From positions 23,125 through 87,124 of the forward strand of contig NZ_AWGD01000024.1 of NCBI RefSeq assembly GCF_000495795.1: DNA of 64,000 bases. Reading direction: 5' to 3'. The notes beneath the pieces were generated by a model that was given only the letters and a program-made list of their open reading frames with translations, did no database searches and was not told the origin of the DNA. The stretch comes from Asticcacaulis sp. AC460. Its GTDB lineage: Bacteria > Pseudomonadota > Alphaproteobacteria > Caulobacterales > Caulobacteraceae. Below, in pieces: positions 62,141 through 64,000 of the stretch (its first letter is position 1; each line of letters opens with the position of its first letter). Position numbers and translations under genes: made by a program.

Positions 62141-62851
62141 ATGATTTCGCGCAGAACCTTCTTGGCTGGAGTGACGTTTGCAGGCCTGGGCCTGGCCCGT
62201 CTGGCGCATGCCGCTGAACGGATGCCGCGGGCCTATGACATCCCGTTCGCGACGTGGTCGGACGAGGAGCCGCTGTATCTGTTCTATCCGGGTGACAAGC
62301 TGGAAATCGTGGTGCCGTCGGCGCCCGAGTTGAACCGGCAGACCCAGATCGGTCCCGACGGACGCATCACCCTCGCCCTCATCGGCCAGGTCATGGCCGC
62401 CTATCGCAGCGTGCCGGAATTGCAGCAGGTCGTTGCCGCGAAATATGCCCAGATCCTACGCGACCCGACGATTTTCGTCTATCCGGGAGACACGACGCCG
62501 ATGCGCGTGCTGGTCGGCGGCGAGGTCCGCAATCCGGGCTGGGTCGATATGATGGCGGATATGGATGCCCTGCAGGCCACCTTGGCGGCGGGCGGGTTCA
62601 CCGACGGCGCGAAGCGCGAAAAGGTGATGCTGATCCGGCGGGGACGCAATGGCGGCGCCATGCAGCGGATCATCGACCTGAAGACGCCCCTGAAAGGCAA
62701 GGCCAGCGAGATGGTGGCGCTGCGGCGCTTCGACATTCTGTATGTGCCGCGCAGCGGAATCGCCGAAGCCGGGGTGTTCATGAACCAGTGGGTCAATAAC
62801 CTGATCCCCGGCGGCGTACAGAACTACTTCATGTACCAGGCTTTTAATTAG
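62141..62851 (+). CDS. hfsD: Holdfast outer-membrane polysaccharide export protein HfsD
   Basis: 236 residues of the Wza/OPX family. The Poly_export domain is seen (LFYPGDKLEIVVPSAPELNR, GPDGRITLALIGQVMAAYRS), then a SLBB-like region (MRVLVGGEVRNPGWVDM). The N-terminus, ISRRTFLAGVTFAGLGLARL, looks like a twin-arginine signal peptide and has no lipobox cysteine, unlike lipoprotein Wza. It is the exit channel for holdfast polysaccharide. Confidence 0.92.
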   Translation: MISRRTFLAGVTFAGLGLARLAHAAERMPRAYDIPFATWSDEEPLYLFYPGDKLEIVVPSAPELNRQTQIGPDGRITLALIGQVMAAYRSVPELQQVVAAKYAQILRDPTIFVYPGDTTPMRVLVGGEVRNPGWVDMMADMDALQATLAAGGFTDGAKREKVMLIRRGRNGGAMQRIIDLKTPLKGKASEMVALRRFDILYVPRSGIAEAGVFMNQWVNNLIPGGVQNYFMYQAFN

Positions 62852-62963
62852 CTCAGGCGCCGGACTAGGCGCCCCCCATGGCTCGCGCAAACGTGCGCGG
62901 CGAGCAAGAAACGTTCTTTGGCGCCCGCTAGGCGGCTCTTGAGCAAGCTCAATCGCCGATTAC

Positions 62964-63251
62964 TCAGGCTGCGTAGCCGATGCGGCCCTGGTCGATCCAC
63001 TGACGCGCGGCCTTCTGGGCCTCGGCGATATCCTCACGATCCATCTCGCGCGACAGTTCGCGGCGATAGACGGTCGCTTCGACCGAACCGCGCATGGCGG
63101 CCAGGTTGAACATCATGTGCGCCGAGATCAGGTCGATCGGAGCGCCGCCCTGGCCGGTCGAATACATCATGCCCAGACGGAACAGTTCGTCGCCGCCCAT
63201 TTCCGGGGTCGGCAGCGGGATGGTCTTGGTTTCCACAGCGGTGGCAGTCAT
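62964..63251 (-). CDS. Small Sel1-repeat-like protein
   Basis: 95 residues. One Sel1-type repeat is visible: LFRLGMMYSTGQGGAPIDLISAHMMFNLAAMRGSVEA, followed by RRELSREMDREDIAEAQKAARQW. No signal peptide, so it is probably cytoplasmic and protein-binding. It converges with hfsD across about 110 bp. No function can be named. Confidence 0.75.
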   Translation of the reverse strand: MTATAVETKTIPLPTPEMGGDELFRLGMMYSTGQGGAPIDLISAHMMFNLAAMRGSVEATVYRRELSREMDREDIAEAQKAARQWIDQGRIGYAA

Positions 63252-63742
63252 TGGTGATACCGCGCTTTTTGCGCGTCCCCTGAATTGGTTGACAAGGATG
63301 AGTTCAACACCGCGCCATGAAATTAAAGTTAACAGCAGAATTTACGCTGAATTTTTTATGTAAATATTGATTTAATTCTTAATTACGCCATTTATATTTG
63401 CATACATATTCACTAAAAATCGGGTAATTTTCATGTAAATATCGTTCATCAAATGCTAAAATACGGACGTTTACGTCACTATTTAAGAAAAGCGGTTGTT
63501 AACATGCTGGTTTTACATCGAAGCGCTTCAAACACGACTCAAGCATCCATCCCAAAAATAACCTGGGCTTAACCTGCCCTGGCCCTCGCGCAACGGGCGA
63601 ATTGCTGACACTTTCATTCAGTTTCAGTTCAGCTAGGCTCTGGCATAACAGGGTCAAGACGATATTTTTATCGCCGTGCGTGCCAGGTCCGCGCACAAAA
63701 ATCCCGGCAGCGGGGTGATCTGGTATGACTATTGAGGAAAAC
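63252..63742. other. AT-rich intergenic region
   Basis: 491 bp, notably more AT-rich than the rest (for example 63330-63490), with no supported gene. TAAATAT and GTAAATAT repeats occur. It should hold promoters for the Sel1-like gene (leftward) and the Gly-rich gene (rightward). Confidence 0.5.
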
Positions 63743-64000
63743 ATGATTAGCAAGATAGCCAAGAAGGCGGCTCCGTTGTTGGCGCTCGTTATGGCTGTCA
63801 GTCTTGCGTCGGCGCCAAGCTATGGCTTTGCCCGCGAAAAAGACGACAGCCCGCGGACCCACCCCGGAAACCGTGGTGGGGATGGCGGCGGCAACCGCGG
63901 CGGCGGTAATCGTGGCGGTGGCGGTGGTCGCAGTGACGGGGGCGGCAGTGCGCCGGCGCCCCGCAGCGACAACGGCGGCGGCGGCGGCTGGCAGGGCAAT
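63743..64000 (+). CDS. Gly-rich secreted protein, N-terminal part (cut by window edge)
   Basis: Open frame of 86 codons running off the window, starting at ATG 63743 after GAGGAAAAC; ATG 63725 is in frame too. A signal peptide (KKAAPLLALVMAVSLASAPSYGFA) is followed by a Gly/Arg/Asn-rich low-complexity stretch (NRGGGNRGGGGGRSDGGG). Such N-termini occur in RcnB-like periplasmic proteins of alphaproteobacteria, but the diagnostic part is beyond the edge, so no function is assigned. Confidence 0.6.
   Translation, partial: MISKIAKKAAPLLALVMAVSLASAPSYGFAREKDDSPRTHPGNRGGDGGGNRGGGNRGGGGGRSDGGGSAPAPRSDNGGGGGWQGN

Overview
The window reads as about 64 kb of a GC-rich (low-60s % by eye) alphaproteobacterial chromosome, most likely a stalked member of the Caulobacteraceae (Caulobacter/Asticcacaulis type). 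The strongest pointer is a complete holdfast-polysaccharide locus at the right end (hfsE-F-G-H rightward, hfsC-B-A leftward, hfsD rightward), in the order known from Caulobacter crescentus. Supporting signs are a PAS-GEDEF-EAL phosphodiesterase like Caulobacter PdeA, a class I lysyl-tRNA synthetase, an alphaproteobacterial cytochrome c oxidase cluster, an alphaproteobacterial glutamate-cysteine ligase and a TonB-dependent receptor.

Layout. 1-8.6 kb: four tandem same-strand genes for secreted RTX (Ca2+-binding beta-roll) proteins, the first cut by the window edge. 8.7-9.97 kb: a pirin-like gene and a small lipoprotein. 9.97-11.5 kb: queE and queC (7-deazaguanine pathway). 11.7-12.6 kb: two overlapping PaaI-type thioesterases. 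12.8-20.8 kb: two beta-lactamase-fold serine hydrolases, lysK, a MerR regulator with a clear operator next to a long acyl-CoA dehydrogenase, a peroxiredoxin and a YqgE/AlgH protein. 20.9-22.7 kb: the GEDEF-EAL protein. 23.3-31.5 kb: the aa3-type cytochrome oxidase cluster on the minus strand (ctaC, ctaD, ctaB, small protein, ctaG, ctaE/coxC, DUF983, SURF1, M16 peptidase). 31.8-44.4 kb: tldD, TonB receptor, POT peptide transporter, glutamate-cysteine ligase, rsmE, M61 peptidase, pirin, a protein of unknown function and an HPP-family protein. 44.4-47.1 kb: an outer-membrane barrel and a CPA2 cation/proton antiporter. 47.2-48.3 kb: a Phd/PIN toxin-antitoxin pair with three copies of a palindromic operator-like motif. 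48.3-52.6 kb: trehalose metabolism (otsB-otsA, and a divergent GH15 glycosidase). 52.7 kb: tRNA-Ser(GCU) whose 3' end lies in a 34-bp perfect inverted repeat. 52.9-62.9 kb: holdfast locus. 63-64 kb: a Sel1-like small protein, an AT-rich gap and the start of a Gly-rich secreted protein.

Together the genes cover surface and adhesion functions (RTX array, holdfast, c-di-GMP phosphodiesterase), aerobic respiration, peptide uptake and breakdown, and stress functions (trehalose, peroxiredoxin, glutathione, antiporter). The least explained structure is non-coding: four families of long imperfect palindromic repeats (about 80-300 bp), each present at two or more sites, nearly all between convergent genes or at 3' ends, and none with a transposase. 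There is no rRNA, CRISPR array, prophage or transposase gene in the window.
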